13,758 nucleotides of DNA from Oscillospiraceae bacterium (GCA_900752625.1 CAADWC010000116.1:1-13758); one strand, 5' to 3'; positions 6,121 to 13,758 are shown, counted from the stretch's first letter. The notes: generated by a model not told the origin, from the sequence alone. Numbers and translations: made by a program.

Positions 6121-8919
6121 TTATTGTAATGTGGCTTTATTATATGCCGAATAGTATCCTGTAATGCTTTCACCGGGTTTAAGTTCAATTTTATCCGATT
6201 CGCCCTCCTTTAAAAACGCAGAAAGGAATCTTTGAATTTTGCTTTTGTCTGCTTTTCCATTCTCCCAAGGTATTATTTCAACTATTCCATTAGGATATTT
6301 AACCGTCATCTCTTTTACATACATAAATTCGGAATATCCGCTGTAATTTACAGACGGATTATAAATTGTAATATCCGAAACATTGGTCAATTTGAAATCA
6401 ACCTGCCAGCAGTTATATTTATCGTCGTAATACTCCTGCTCAATAACCAGTTTCAATGCATCACCTCCGTAAACTTTAACAGGCTTATCGGTTTTAAACT
6501 GTGTGCTTACCTTTGTGTTAAACGGAGCGAGAATTCCGCTGAAATCTGCTAAAATATCGTATTCACCGGCGATATCGCCTCTCACTATCCAGCTTAATGT
6601 ACTTGATTCCCCGCCGTAAATTGTTCCCATACTCCTAGAAGCTGAATTGTCTGTATTTGTTTGAGCCAGCGACATTCCATCCGGAAGCGTTATCTTTGCG
6701 CTTGTATCGCCTATATAGAATTCATGCGAAGCGTTGTTCTGCACCGTAAGACTCACACTGAAAAACTCTTTAAGCCAGGTAAACGTAGTTGAAACATCGA
6801 GAAGAACTACAGACGGCGGTTCTCCGGGAACAGTTGCAGGAATCAGTCCAACATACGCAACATGATCCGTGTCCATATTTAAAATGCTGAATTTTACTCC
6901 GTTAAAATCAAACCATGTATCGGTATCTATCAGTTCTCCTTCGCCATTGACAGTGATATGAAAGGTTTTGGGATTGGCAGGATCGTCGGTCTTTATGTTG
7001 ACATTATAATTGTAAACATACTGATTTTCAGGCGCCGATGTGTCAATGCCCAGATTTTCTATTTCCTGAAGATCCAGCCTTTCTACGTCGATCTTGCCCG
7101 TTACAAGCTCGCCGTTTTCTATGTAAACCGTTGTCCATGAGCCGCCTTTTTGAACTGTAATATCCGCCGTTGCAGGCAGATAGCCGTCTTTATAGAAACT
7201 CATCTTATAAGTACCGAATGGCGCATATACTGTGGCAATTCCATTGGAATTTGAATTTACCAGCATTTCGCCGTCGGGAAGCTCCACATAAACCATAGCG
7301 TTGGCTACCGATCTTCCGCCGGAAGAATCGACAAGCTGAACGTTTGCATAACCATAGGTGGTGTCATCATGCACTGTTACCGATATTTCACTGCTTGAAG
7401 CATTACCCGCCGAATCCTTAACGGTAAGCTTCGCAGTATATACACCCTCATTTTCATATGTATGCGTCGCCTTAGCCGAATCTGCCGAATTGCCATCGCC
7501 AAAATCCCACTTATAGCTTGCAACATAGTGATTATCCGTCGAACCGGATCCGTCAAAGCTGATCGGTGTTCCTGCAAGTCCGTACAGGTCAATTCCGGCG
7601 TTTGCAACAGGTTTTATCGAATCCTCGTCTGTAGGAACAGCCATTACCTTTTCACTTGCAACTATATTATTATATTTGTCAACCGCCTCAACATAATAGA
7701 AATATGTCTTTCCCGCCTTAACGCTATTATCCGTATATTCGTTAAGAACCGTGCGTCCCACAAGTTCAAACGAACTGCTTTCCGACGAACGCTTATACAG
7801 ATTATAACCAAGAAGTGATTCGTCCGTAGTCGATGACCAGTTGAGTTTTATCTGCCAGCCTTTCTCAGTTGCAAAAAGCTTTGGGACGGTAATGGAGCAG
7901 CTCTTGTAGTCATAAGAGCAGGTGTAATACTCACTCTCGTTGCCGGATTTGTCCGTTACTTTTATTCGAACGTCATACATTCCGTCCGTCATATTATTCA
8001 TATCGAGATCAAACTTAACTATTTCCGCATACTCGGAAAGATTCTGAGTATACATGGTTTCCCACATTTCTGTTCCTGTCTGAGCAAATTCCACAAGAAT
8101 GCTTCCCAGTCTGAAATTATCCTTGCAGGAAATACTCATCGTTCTTCCGTTGCAGATTTTTGTACCGGTTTTGGGAACTACACTTAAGATCTGAGGATTT
8201 ACCGTATCTTCAGATATGCCGCCCGATACGATCTCCGACTTTTCACTTTCATTTCCAGCATAGTCTACAGCGGTAACATAATAATCGTACATTTCCGCAA
8301 ACTCTATATCCGTATCAAAATAGTTAAGAGCCTCGAGCTTGTCTTTCAGCAGAGTAAATGTCTCGTCTCCGCTGTATGCCTTGTATACTCTGAAGTAATT
8401 TATGTCGCTGTCTTCGGGATCATCCCAGCGGATTTCAAGCTGTCCGTTTACAACAGAGGTTTTTACATTAGTCAATGCATTAGGCGCTGTATTATCTACG
8501 GTATAGATAATTACAGGTGATAACTCAGCATCGCTTTGATTGTTTTTGCCGTCCAATGCTGTCGCTCTGACATAGAGTGAACCGTCCTTATATGCAGAAA
8601 TATCAAGGTCGTATTTTACAGACGTACTTGCGCTGCCGTTTGCCGTAATGCTGTCGACAGTTTTCCAAGCCTCTCCGTCTGTAGAAACTTCAACAGTTAT
8701 ACTTGCTACGGAAGCATTATCCTTTGCATAAACTGTCAGAGGAATTGACTGTGCAAAAGTATTGGCGTTCGGATAAATTCCGGTAATTGTCGGAGCTTCG
8801 GTATCTTCGCCTGTATAAACAGTTACCGTATTGCCCTTTTCAGAAACGTTGTTAGCCTTATCATATGCAATTACATACTGAGATGTTACGTTGGCACCAA
8901 ACTTTATATGTTTTCCTCT
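6121..8919 (-). CDS. Large surface protein with FN3, Ig-like, PKD and carboxypeptidase-regulatory-like domains (5' end lost)
   Basis: The frame is open from 8919 (after TAA 8922-8920) to the stop at 6121: 932 codons with no convincing start. The TTG near 8556 is an ordinary internal Leu, because the sense reading continues upstream (e.g. VTSQYVIAYDKANNVSEKG, SLYVRATALDGKNNQ). In visible numbering: end of an FN3 about 5-30, Ig-like 42-140, FN3 about 145-225, Ig-like 240-340, FN3 about 345-430 (LLGYNLYKRS, YFYYVEAVD), PKD 437-520 (SFDGSGST, KWDFGDGNS, HTYENEGVYTAKLTV), carboxypeptidase-regulatory-like fold 521-595 (VANAMVYVE, SNGIATVYAPFGTYKMSF), and an unassigned C-terminal region of about 330 residues. 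The signal peptide and earlier repeats must lie in the missing part. No catalytic motif or sortase signal is seen. Likely a secreted or surface scaffold/adhesin. Its 5' end is replaced by unrelated sequence near 8920. Confidence 0.8.
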   Translation of the reverse strand, partial: RGKHIKFGANVTSQYVIAYDKANNVSEKGNTVTVYTGEDTEAPTITGIYPNANTFAQSIPLTVYAKDNASVASITVEVSTDGEAWKTVDSITANGSASTSVKYDLDISAYKDGSLYVRATALDGKNNQSDAELSPVIIYTVDNTAPNALTNVKTSVVNGQLEIRWDDPEDSDINYFRVYKAYSGDETFTLLKDKLEALNYFDTDIEFAEMYDYYVTAVDYAGNESEKSEIVSGGISEDTVNPQILSVVPKTGTKICNGRTMSISCKDNFRLGSILVEFAQTGTEMWETMYTQNLSEYAEIVKFDLDMNNMTDGMYDVRIKVTDKSGNESEYYTCSYDYKSCSITVPKLFATEKGWQIKLNWSSTTDESLLGYNLYKRSSESSSFELVGRTVLNEYTDNSVKAGKTYFYYVEAVDKYNNIVASEKVMAVPTDEDSIKPVANAGIDLYGLAGTPISFDGSGSTDNHYVASYKWDFGDGNSADSAKATHTYENEGVYTAKLTVKDSAGNASSSEISVTVHDDTTYGYANVQLVDSSGGRSVANAMVYVELPDGEMLVNSNSNGIATVYAPFGTYKMSFYKDGYLPATADITVQKGGSWTTVYIENGELVTGKIDVERLDLQEIENLGIDTSAPENQYVYNYNVNIKTDDPANPKTFHITVNGEGELIDTDTWFDFNGVKFSILNMDTDHVAYVGLIPATVPGEPPSVVLLDVSTTFTWLKEFFSVSLTVQNNASHEFYIGDTSAKITLPDGMSLAQTNTDNSASRSMGTIYGGESSTLSWIVRGDIAGEYDILADFSGILAPFNTKVSTQFKTDKPVKVYGGDALKLVIEQEYYDDKYNCWQVDFKLTNVSDITIYNPSVNYSGYSEFMYVKEMTVKYPNGIVEIIPWENGKADKSKIQRFLSAFLKEGESDKIELKPGESITGYYSAYNKATLQ

Positions 8920-8920
8920 T
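8920..8920. other. Sequence junction (breakpoint) J2
   Basis: The large surface gene reads sensibly to about codon HIKFG (near 8911-8897) and then meets an in-frame stop at 8922-8920 and AT-rich noncoding sequence leading into another gene's terminator. The protein plainly lacks its N-terminal half, so the sequence is broken somewhere in about 8905-8941. No mobile-element end is visible at this point. Confidence 0.65.
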
Positions 8921-8941
8921 TAATAAATCAATATATATCAT

Positions 8942-8985
8942 AAAAAACGCAGAGCGGGCCGATTTTTTTCGGCACCGCCCTGTGT
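8942..8985 (-). terminator. Rho-independent terminator of the small gene at 8995
   Basis: Read on the minus strand, an ACACAGGGCGG-T-GCCGA arm pairs with TCGGC-CCGCTCTGCGT around an A-rich loop (with one bulge, one mismatch and one G-U pair), followed by TTTTTT (complement of 8942-8947). It begins 10 bases after the stop codon of the gene at 8995. Confidence 0.8.
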
Positions 8986-8994
8986 CTTTGCAAA

Positions 8995-9231
8995 TTATTT
9001 TTTCATGTTTTTATCTGCACGAAAAATAAGTTCTTTATCCTGTAACATAGTTTCCACAGAATACAACGCCATAGATGGAGTTTTCCCCTGTTTCACCACC
9101 GAAGCAACCAAAAGCTTTGTCAACATACGTGATATTCCGGTTTCTTCCATCAATTTCAGCGCCTGTTCCAATGTCTGCCCGGAGAATCCTGCCTGTTCCA
9201 ATTTTTTGCGTTCTTTTTTGAAATCATTCAT
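8995..9231 (-). CDS. Small helical protein of unknown function
   Basis: 78 residues from the ATG at 9231 (MNDFKKERKK...). The ATG at 9252 is possible but has no ribosome site, whereas GGGA lies a normal distance before 9231 and the broken upstream gene appears to end at 9233, giving a stop-start coupling. The sequence is charged and predicted all-helical (KKLEQAGFSGQTLEQALKLM, GISRMLTKLLVASVV), with no signal peptide and no cysteine. It is followed by a clear terminator, which supports it as a real gene end. I do not recognise the family. Its neighbour is a KTR-type zinc-ribbon remnant, so it may be cargo of a mobile element. Confidence 0.55.
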   Translation of the reverse strand: MNDFKKERKKLEQAGFSGQTLEQALKLMEETGISRMLTKLLVASVVKQGKTPSMALYSVETMLQDKELIFRADKNMKK

Positions 9232-9232
9232 A

Positions 9233-9384
9233 TCATATTCCCAAAACAACATCAGCTTGTTCGTCTGGTAGATGCGTGCTGCTCATTCAGGCAGAACAAT
9301 AGAAGTTTTCAATCGCTGTACCTTTTCTAAGCTTTAAACGGTTTTACTCTTGCAGATCGGACAAAGTACCCATTCGCTTTTTAT
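9233..9384 (-). pseudogene. Cysteine-rich KTR family protein, broken
   Basis: On the minus strand the sequence reads KSEWVLCPICKSKT from about 9381, the hallmark N terminus of cysteine-rich KTR proteins (small zinc-ribbon proteins of Firmicutes mobile elements). The expected start codon is ATA (9384-9382) instead of ATG. After KT the frame must shift by one base near 9340 to continue as RLKLRKGTAIENF, again as in the family. A second shift is needed near 9290 to keep the second zinc-ligand pair (LFC-P-EC-like) and to reach TGA at 9235-9233. So the start is lost and there are at least two frameshifts. The first CxxC pair is intact, the second is damaged. The family call is good for 9287-9384; the tail is uncertain. 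Confidence 0.6.
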
Positions 9385-9556
9385 ACGCTCTTTCGATGTT
9401 ATTACAAAGCCCCCTCAAATCTTGCGCCAACTTCTTTCAGCCACTCTCGGATGGGAAAACGCTGTGTACGTATCTTCTACATCACCCATGCTCGATACAG
9501 CCGCTCACTTTTCCAAACTATTTCGATGCTTTGAAACGGGTTCCGCTTTTGGCAAG
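9385..9556. other. Decayed sequence between telA and the KTR remnant
   Basis: No intact gene. On the minus strand one frame (9533 down to TAA at 9404-9402) reads QSIEIVWKSERLYRAWVM, an in-frame TAG (9479-9477), then KIRTQRFPIREWLKEVGARF. Trp/Arg/Glu-rich content on both sides of the stop suggests the 3' end of a dead gene just upstream of the KTR gene, perhaps another mobile-element gene. I cannot assign it. Confidence 0.3.
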
Positions 9557-10696
9557 TTATCGATTTTGCACGGCTGACAGCATGGTTTGCTTGAGCCGCT
9601 CTTCAATTCCTGCTAACTCTACTTCCGCATTCTGACGGGCGGCGCGGCCCTCCTGCTGGATTTTGATGGTTTCTTCTATGGTGGAAATCAAATCAGCGTT
9701 GACCTTTTTCAGCGTTTCCAGATCCACGATGCCGCGTTCGGATTCTTTGGCTACATCCACGCTGTTCTGCTTCAGCAGTTCCGCGTTTTTGGTGAGCAGC
9801 GTATTGGTGGCGTCGGTTACGCTCCTCTGCATCTGCAACACGGTTTCCTGCCGGTGCAGACCCAGGGCAATGACAACCTGGCTTTTCCAAAGCGGGATGG
9901 TGCTGAGCACGGCCGTCTGGATCTTATCCACCAGCATTTTGTCGTTGTTCTGGATCAGGCGGATCTGCGGCGCCGTCTGGATGGCAATGGTCTTGCTGAG
10001 TTTCAGGTCGTGGATTTTCTTTTCAAAACGGTTCACCGTATCTTCAAAGTCCCGCACCGCCTGGGCGCTCATGGGATCGCCTTTGGCTGATGCCTCCGCA
10101 TGGAGCTTTGGAAGGGTGGTTTCCCGCAATTCCTTCAACTTTTCCTCGCCGGCGGCAATATAGATCTGCAGCTCCTGGAAATATTCAAGATTCTTTTCAT
10201 ACAGCCCGTCGAACATGGTGACGTCCTTGAGCATCTGCATCCGCGCCTGTTCCAGTTCCTGCTCGATGCGGTCGATCTGTACCTCAAGCTTTTCATACCG
10301 CTGCATAAATTTTTTGATTGCACGGGAGGCGTTCTTCAGAAAAGGGATTTTGTCTAAAATGCCGTCGTCCAACTGGTCGACGCCTACATCCTTGACCTTC
10401 AAAACCAATTCCGACATCAGTTCCCCCACATAGCCGCTGTCCTTGCTGCGCACCTGCGCCAGGATATTGTCGGAAAAGCTGGAAATATTCCGCTGCGCTC
10501 CAATGCCGTACTGAAGCGCAGTCTGGGAATCCATCAGGTCGATGCTGTTTTTTAACTCTTCTACCCGCGCTCTCTGCGCCGGGGTCAATTCTTCTACCTG
10601 GGCGCGGACCGTCTCCACATCCACCGGCTCCTGTTTTTGCAGGGCGGTATTCTCTTTTCCCTGCATTAAAGTGTCCAAAGTGATTTCTTCTGCCAT
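9557..10696 (-). CDS. telA: TelA family toxic anion resistance protein
   Basis: A 379-residue cytoplasmic protein covering essentially the whole TelA/KlaB family length (first linked to tellurite resistance; now seen as part of envelope-stress modules, exact biochemistry unclear). The central coiled-coil part (about 125-215) is rich in Leu/Glu/Lys. The family signature is clear at about 245-285: IQTAPQIRLIQNNDKMLVDK followed by IQTAVLSTIPLWKSQVVIAL. It starts at the ATG at 10696 with an AGGAAGG site some 15 bases upstream, 26 bases after the stop of the binding-protein gene, as the last gene of the operon. TelA and XpaC are often neighbours in Firmicutes. No strong terminator follows. Confidence 0.93.
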   Translation of the reverse strand: MAEEITLDTLMQGKENTALQKQEPVDVETVRAQVEELTPAQRARVEELKNSIDLMDSQTALQYGIGAQRNISSFSDNILAQVRSKDSGYVGELMSELVLKVKDVGVDQLDDGILDKIPFLKNASRAIKKFMQRYEKLEVQIDRIEQELEQARMQMLKDVTMFDGLYEKNLEYFQELQIYIAAGEEKLKELRETTLPKLHAEASAKGDPMSAQAVRDFEDTVNRFEKKIHDLKLSKTIAIQTAPQIRLIQNNDKMLVDKIQTAVLSTIPLWKSQVVIALGLHRQETVLQMQRSVTDATNTLLTKNAELLKQNSVDVAKESERGIVDLETLKKVNADLISTIEETIKIQQEGRAARQNAEVELAGIEERLKQTMLSAVQNR

Positions 10697-10722
10697 ATCC
10701 TATTCATTCCTTCCTGCACTCT

Positions 10723-11778
10723 CTATGAGAGGGCCTTGATAATCCGATCCATGGTGGTGGCGTCGGGCATCGGCGCCACCTGGGTCAGTTCCTCTGCAAT
10801 ACCGGACACGCCGAAATGCTCTGCATCCGTTGGGGTGTCGTACACCCCTGTGCGGAACCCGTGCTTTTCCCAGGCAAGCCGCTGGATGTCCTCATCCAGC
10901 AGCGCATCAATCCCGGCGGTCCCCGCCTCGTCCAGCGCAATATACACATGGGAGGACCAGACAGTAGGCGTCGGGTACATCATCACGATATCCTCTTTTA
11001 TCTGTTCCCAGGTATCCGGGTTCTCCGCCGCAAATTCCAGCAGCTGGTTTTCATAGCCGGCGATCAGGGGCTTGGCGCCCATGCCGGTTTTCAGGAACTG
11101 GTCGAACAGGTCAGAGGACGAGCTTTCCATATACCCCAGCTTCTGAAAGATGCTTTGAAGCCGGGGCAGGATTTCATCCAGATTGCTTTCGTCTGCCACG
11201 CCGCCGCAGAGGGTGTTGGCCAAAAGGCCGGCGAACATATTGCCGGAATTGGATTTAGTGGGATCGGTGGTGCCCACAGTGATGCTGCCGTAAAGCTGGG
11301 GAAGGCCGATATCCGCCCAAGCTGTCCCAGCTTCAATAGCCTCGGTCAGTTTGACCATATTTACTGTATACACGCCGTCGGTCTGCGAGGCGATTCCGCT
11401 GTCAACCAGCGCCTGCGCTACGGCACTGCGGGTATACAGGACAATGGGCGTATTCAGGATAATTTCGCTCTTCACCGGGTCGCCGTTGACCTGCTTATAC
11501 AACTCCAGCGCCGTCTGGTTGGAAGGAAACAGGAAGTCCCGCCCTGTAGCGTCAGCGGTGATCATGTCGATGGAACCGGCTTTCGCATAGTCGATGACCA
11601 GCTTGTACCTGTCCCGCAGGATGTCCTGTACTTCCTCGTCTTCCAGCAGGCCGATTTTTTCGCCGCCCACATAACCGTTGATTTCGGCAACAGTCTGATT
11701 GTTGCTTATGAACACATAGGCGACAGCAGCTATGATAACGGCCGCTAAAATACCTAAACCAATAAGTTTTGTCTTCAT
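10723..11778 (-). CDS. Membrane-anchored periplasmic-binding-like protein
   Basis: A 351-residue protein. An N-terminal membrane segment (about 5-24) lacks a lipobox Cys, so it is a signal anchor or cleaved signal. The rest has the type 2 periplasmic-binding fold: GSIDMITADATGRDFLFPSN (68-87), the ligand-loop motif TTDPTKSNSGNMFAGLL (170-186) typical of sulfate/molybdate/phosphate-type binding proteins, and YPTPTVWSSHVYIALD (268-283) as the hinge-crossing strand. It overlaps the xpaC stop by four bases (ATGA), with GGAGGGCGGG as ribosome site. Several of its motifs align by eye with the N-terminal domain of the VWA protein in the same operon. No ABC permease is present, so a sensing or complex-forming role is more likely than transport. 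Confidence 0.8.
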   Translation of the reverse strand: MKTKLIGLGILAAVIIAAVAYVFISNNQTVAEINGYVGGEKIGLLEDEEVQDILRDRYKLVIDYAKAGSIDMITADATGRDFLFPSNQTALELYKQVNGDPVKSEIILNTPIVLYTRSAVAQALVDSGIASQTDGVYTVNMVKLTEAIEAGTAWADIGLPQLYGSITVGTTDPTKSNSGNMFAGLLANTLCGGVADESNLDEILPRLQSIFQKLGYMESSSSDLFDQFLKTGMGAKPLIAGYENQLLEFAAENPDTWEQIKEDIVMMYPTPTVWSSHVYIALDEAGTAGIDALLDEDIQRLAWEKHGFRTGVYDTPTDAEHFGVSGIAEELTQVAPMPDATTMDRIIKALS

Positions 11779-12383
11779 TTCCCGCCCTCCATTTTCAAAG
11801 TGCTCTTCAAAAGTTCAATATCCGCCTCTACGTCCAGCAGTTCCCCCTGCATTAGATGGGTAAACTGCTTCTCAAAGGCTTTGTTCAGCACCGGCAGGGA
11901 TTCGGCGGTTTTACAAAGGATTTCCATAACCTCCTCCGAATGGAGTCCCGTATTTTGAAAATCCACATAACGTGCCAAAAGCTTGGCAGCCGTATCCAGG
12001 TAATAGGTAAAGAAACGGCGTGCAAGCTTGATTTTGTCCGGGTTTTCCTTGAGATAAGCAAGGATTCTTGTCCCGGTGGCGTACAAAGCCTGCGCATTAT
12101 GTTGCACGGCAGGATCCGCGATGGCCTTCACCGCTTTGTCAATGTCCGCCAGGTCTGCCTGGGCATCATCCAGAAGCTTCTGGATCTCCTCGCCGCCGGG
12201 CATGAATTCCACATCAATCCCCGCAATTTTCCGGCTGGGCTTAAGCAGGAAGAACAACCCGAAGTATATGCCGACGCAAAGCAGGATACAGACAATCAGG
12301 TTCCAGTGGAGGAATAGGAATAATAATAAAAACAGGACAGCCGCAATCAGGGTGGAAACTGTCATTCGCGGGGTATCTTTCAT
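11775..12383 (-). CDS. xpaC: XpaC family membrane protein (5-bromo-4-chloroindolyl phosphate hydrolysis family)
   Basis: 202 residues. Two closely spaced membrane segments (about 9-26 and 28-47) form a hairpin, leaving a long cytosolic helical domain. Features of the family are the conserved G-I-D-V block (about 55-58) after the second segment and the helical region with ALYATGTRILAYLKENPDK and FFTYYLDTAAKLLARYVDFQ, where the 'YL-P/D-T' motif is typical. The Bacillus name comes from a screen for X-phos hydrolysis; the true activity is not established. The start is certain: it overlaps the upstream stop as TGATG, so the two are translationally coupled. Its usual partner TelA is encoded two genes downstream. 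Confidence 0.88.
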   Translation of the reverse strand: MKDTPRMTVSTLIAAVLFLLLFLFLHWNLIVCILLCVGIYFGLFFLLKPSRKIAGIDVEFMPGGEEIQKLLDDAQADLADIDKAVKAIADPAVQHNAQALYATGTRILAYLKENPDKIKLARRFFTYYLDTAAKLLARYVDFQNTGLHSEEVMEILCKTAESLPVLNKAFEKQFTHLMQGELLDVEADIELLKSTLKMEGGK

Positions 12384-13758
12384 CAGTTATACCCCTTTAC
12401 GCTCCGGAAAGCCTCCGTCAGGTTCTCCCGGCCGTCGAATACCCGGGCATTGGTATACTGCGCCAATTCCTCCAGCTGGGTTTCGTCGGCATCCCCGAAC
12501 ATGATGGAAAAGACCGGAACCTCGGTCCCAAGTTCCTCATAAGCGTCCTCAAAATCATAAAGGGAACCGCCGGACTGCCCGTCGGTCAGCAGGATAATAG
12601 CGGGAGTATACTGGGATAGATCGTATTCCTTAAGCATTTCGATTCCCCGCACAGCAGCCGTGTACATATCTGTACCGCCGCCTACCTCCTGATTTTTCAC
12701 TTTATCATAGAGCGCCTCCAGTTCGCCGCCGTTGCCTTCCGCCGTATAGGTATTGATTACGCCGTCGTTAAAAGGAATCAGGATGTTTACTTCATTTTCC
12801 GATGCCTGTAGGAAATTTTTCTGGGCGTTCTCCTGAATCAGCAACTGCTCCATTGCCTGGACCAGCTGTTCGTTGCCTGTACCGCTCATGCTGCCGGAGT
12901 AATCCAGACAGTACACGGTAAGAGAAGGCTTGCGGAAATCGGTTTGATATAAGTTCAGGCACTCAAACAGAACATCGGAAGCCGGCATTTTGATCGGCGA
13001 CAGCACCCGGTCGGGCTGCAGGCCCCAGTCGGAGCGAAATACTTCCTTGTTTTCCTCGGAAACGCCGATATAGCCCGAACGGCGGCCGGTGCGCTGGATC
13101 TCATCCTGCGTGTCCTCCGACAGCAGATATTCCTGCAGCTTCAAAAACAACTCTTCCTGCTTATCGTCGCCTTTATCCACATATCCCAGCGGGGAATCTG
13201 CAATAGACAGCCCGTCATAGGGATATACCGCATACAGCGGCTCTTCTCCGCGCGCCTCCAGTTCTTTGTTGGCCTGGATAATCAGGCACTCGTAGTTGAC
13301 CATGGCGTCGTAATTGCCTTCCAAAAACATATCCTTGAGCCAGTCGGAGCTGCCGGAGGAACGGTCCACACCCGAAAGCAGTTCCTTCATCTGGGTTTTC
13401 AGGCTTTCATTCTGCAAATCCTCTTCTGTGATGACCTCCGGGTTACCCAGAAGGGCGTACAGAAAACCGATGTACGCGCTGGCGCCGGAATTTGACTGGG
13501 TAGCGCTGGTCATGCAGAAGCGGAGTTCCCCGCTTTGGATCGCCTGAAGCAGGTCGTTGACCGATACTTCGCACCCTACAAACCCCAGCTCCTCCGCCAG
13601 GCTTTTGCGGATGCCGAATACCACCGGCGTGATGGATATCGACTCAGCGTGCTTGACCCGGTGCTCCGTATCTCCTACCGTCAGCCACAGGCTGCTGGCC
13701 GGCCCCCCGGCGTCATAGGGGGTTTTCTCTTCTCCCCGCAGGCGGCAGGTTTTCCGAG
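12383..13758 (-). CDS. Solute-binding-fold plus VWA domain protein (5' end beyond window)
   Basis: The frame stays open to the window edge (457 visible residues); the GTG near 13624 is an internal Val, because coding sense continues upstream (SSLWLTVGDTEHRVKHAESI). Visible residues about 20-250 form a periplasmic-binding-like domain: SATQSNSGASAY (near 84-95) with the SNSG ligand loop, SSDWLKDMFLEGNYDAMVNY, and YPYDGLSIADSPLGYVD. Residues about 280-455 are a von Willebrand A domain with a complete MIDAS: D285-x-S-x-S (DYSGSMSG), T362 (GGGTDMYTA) and D392 (LLTDGQSGG). It probably binds a divalent metal and a protein partner outside or at the membrane; the N-terminal anchor would lie off the window. 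The stop overlaps the xpaC start (TGATG). It is the first visible gene of the operon. Confidence 0.85.
   Translation of the reverse strand, partial: RKTCRLRGEEKTPYDAGGPASSLWLTVGDTEHRVKHAESISITPVVFGIRKSLAEELGFVGCEVSVNDLLQAIQSGELRFCMTSATQSNSGASAYIGFLYALLGNPEVITEEDLQNESLKTQMKELLSGVDRSSGSSDWLKDMFLEGNYDAMVNYECLIIQANKELEARGEEPLYAVYPYDGLSIADSPLGYVDKGDDKQEELFLKLQEYLLSEDTQDEIQRTGRRSGYIGVSEENKEVFRSDWGLQPDRVLSPIKMPASDVLFECLNLYQTDFRKPSLTVYCLDYSGSMSGTGNEQLVQAMEQLLIQENAQKNFLQASENEVNILIPFNDGVINTYTAEGNGGELEALYDKVKNQEVGGGTDMYTAAVRGIEMLKEYDLSQYTPAIILLTDGQSGGSLYDFEDAYEELGTEVPVFSIMFGDADETQLEELAQYTNARVFDGRENLTEAFRSVKGYN

Noticed and set aside
8557..8919. Treating TTG/ATG near 8556 as the true start of the large surface protein
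   Set aside because: The same frame continues upstream for 121 codons with clear Ig/FN3-like sense, so the start is missing, not at 8556.
4680..8920. TCCTCTT direct repeat (4680-4686 and 8914-8920) as a target-site duplication around the inserted block
   Set aside because: The left copy lies about 15 bases outside the coding break at 4701, seven bases recur often by chance, and the flanks do not rejoin a gene.
9532..9549. Hairpin after telA (AAAGCGG-AAC-CCGTTT on the minus strand)
   Set aside because: Only three bases of loop, a G-U pair and no T-tract; too weak to call a terminator.
10816..11748. Long plus-strand frame of 310 codons
   Set aside because: Antisense shadow of the GC-rich binding-protein gene, with no ribosome site and low-sense composition.
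13624..13624. GTG start of the VWA protein
   Set aside because: The frame stays open and coding-like to the window edge, and no ribosome site precedes it.

Overview
The window reads as gut Clostridia DNA (Ruminococcus / Oscillospiraceae / Lachnospiraceae type). The signs are AGGAGG-type ribosome sites, many lipoproteins with Firmicutes lipoboxes, beta-propeller-like and solute-binding lipoproteins, a CBM2-like/FN3/PKD/calcium-repeat surface operon, and a TelA-XpaC operon. No rRNA, tRNA or CRISPR array was seen. The genus call is an inference from protein style only.

Layout. (1) 198-3258, plus strand, AT-richer: a small exported Ser/Thr-rich protein, a perfect 16-bp hairpin, then two lipoproteins (a beta-propeller-like one and a family-1-type solute-binding one). 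(2) 3282-3517: a frameshifted remnant that looks like the C-terminal tail of a large serine recombinase, followed by a strong terminator. (3) 3696-4700, plus strand, GC-richer: a promoter, a flavodoxin-fold lipoprotein, and the first 42 codons of a second lipoprotein that is cut off. (4) about 4701-8919, minus strand, AT-richer: two surface-protein genes in one operon. The upstream gene (FN3/PKD repeats) has lost its 5' end and the downstream gene (two CBM2-like modules plus calcium repeats) has lost its 3' end. (5) 8942-9533, minus strand: a terminator, a small unknown gene, a broken cysteine-rich KTR gene and a further decayed stretch. (6) 9557-13758, minus strand, GC-rich: a tightly coupled operon of VWA protein, XpaC, membrane-anchored binding protein and TelA. 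The first gene runs off the window.

Base composition and coding style alternate along the window, and genes are cut at sharp points near 4701 and 8920. The window is therefore a mosaic. It is either a hot spot of illegitimate recombination and mobile-element decay or, just as likely, a chimeric metagenomic assembly. Gene neighbourhood across those two points should not be used to infer function.

The two most interesting intact units are the exported-peptide/two-lipoprotein cassette at the left and the VWA-XpaC-binding protein-TelA operon at the right. In the second, the N-terminal part of the VWA protein and the free binding protein appear to be diverged copies of one solute-binding fold, with no transporter permease in sight.
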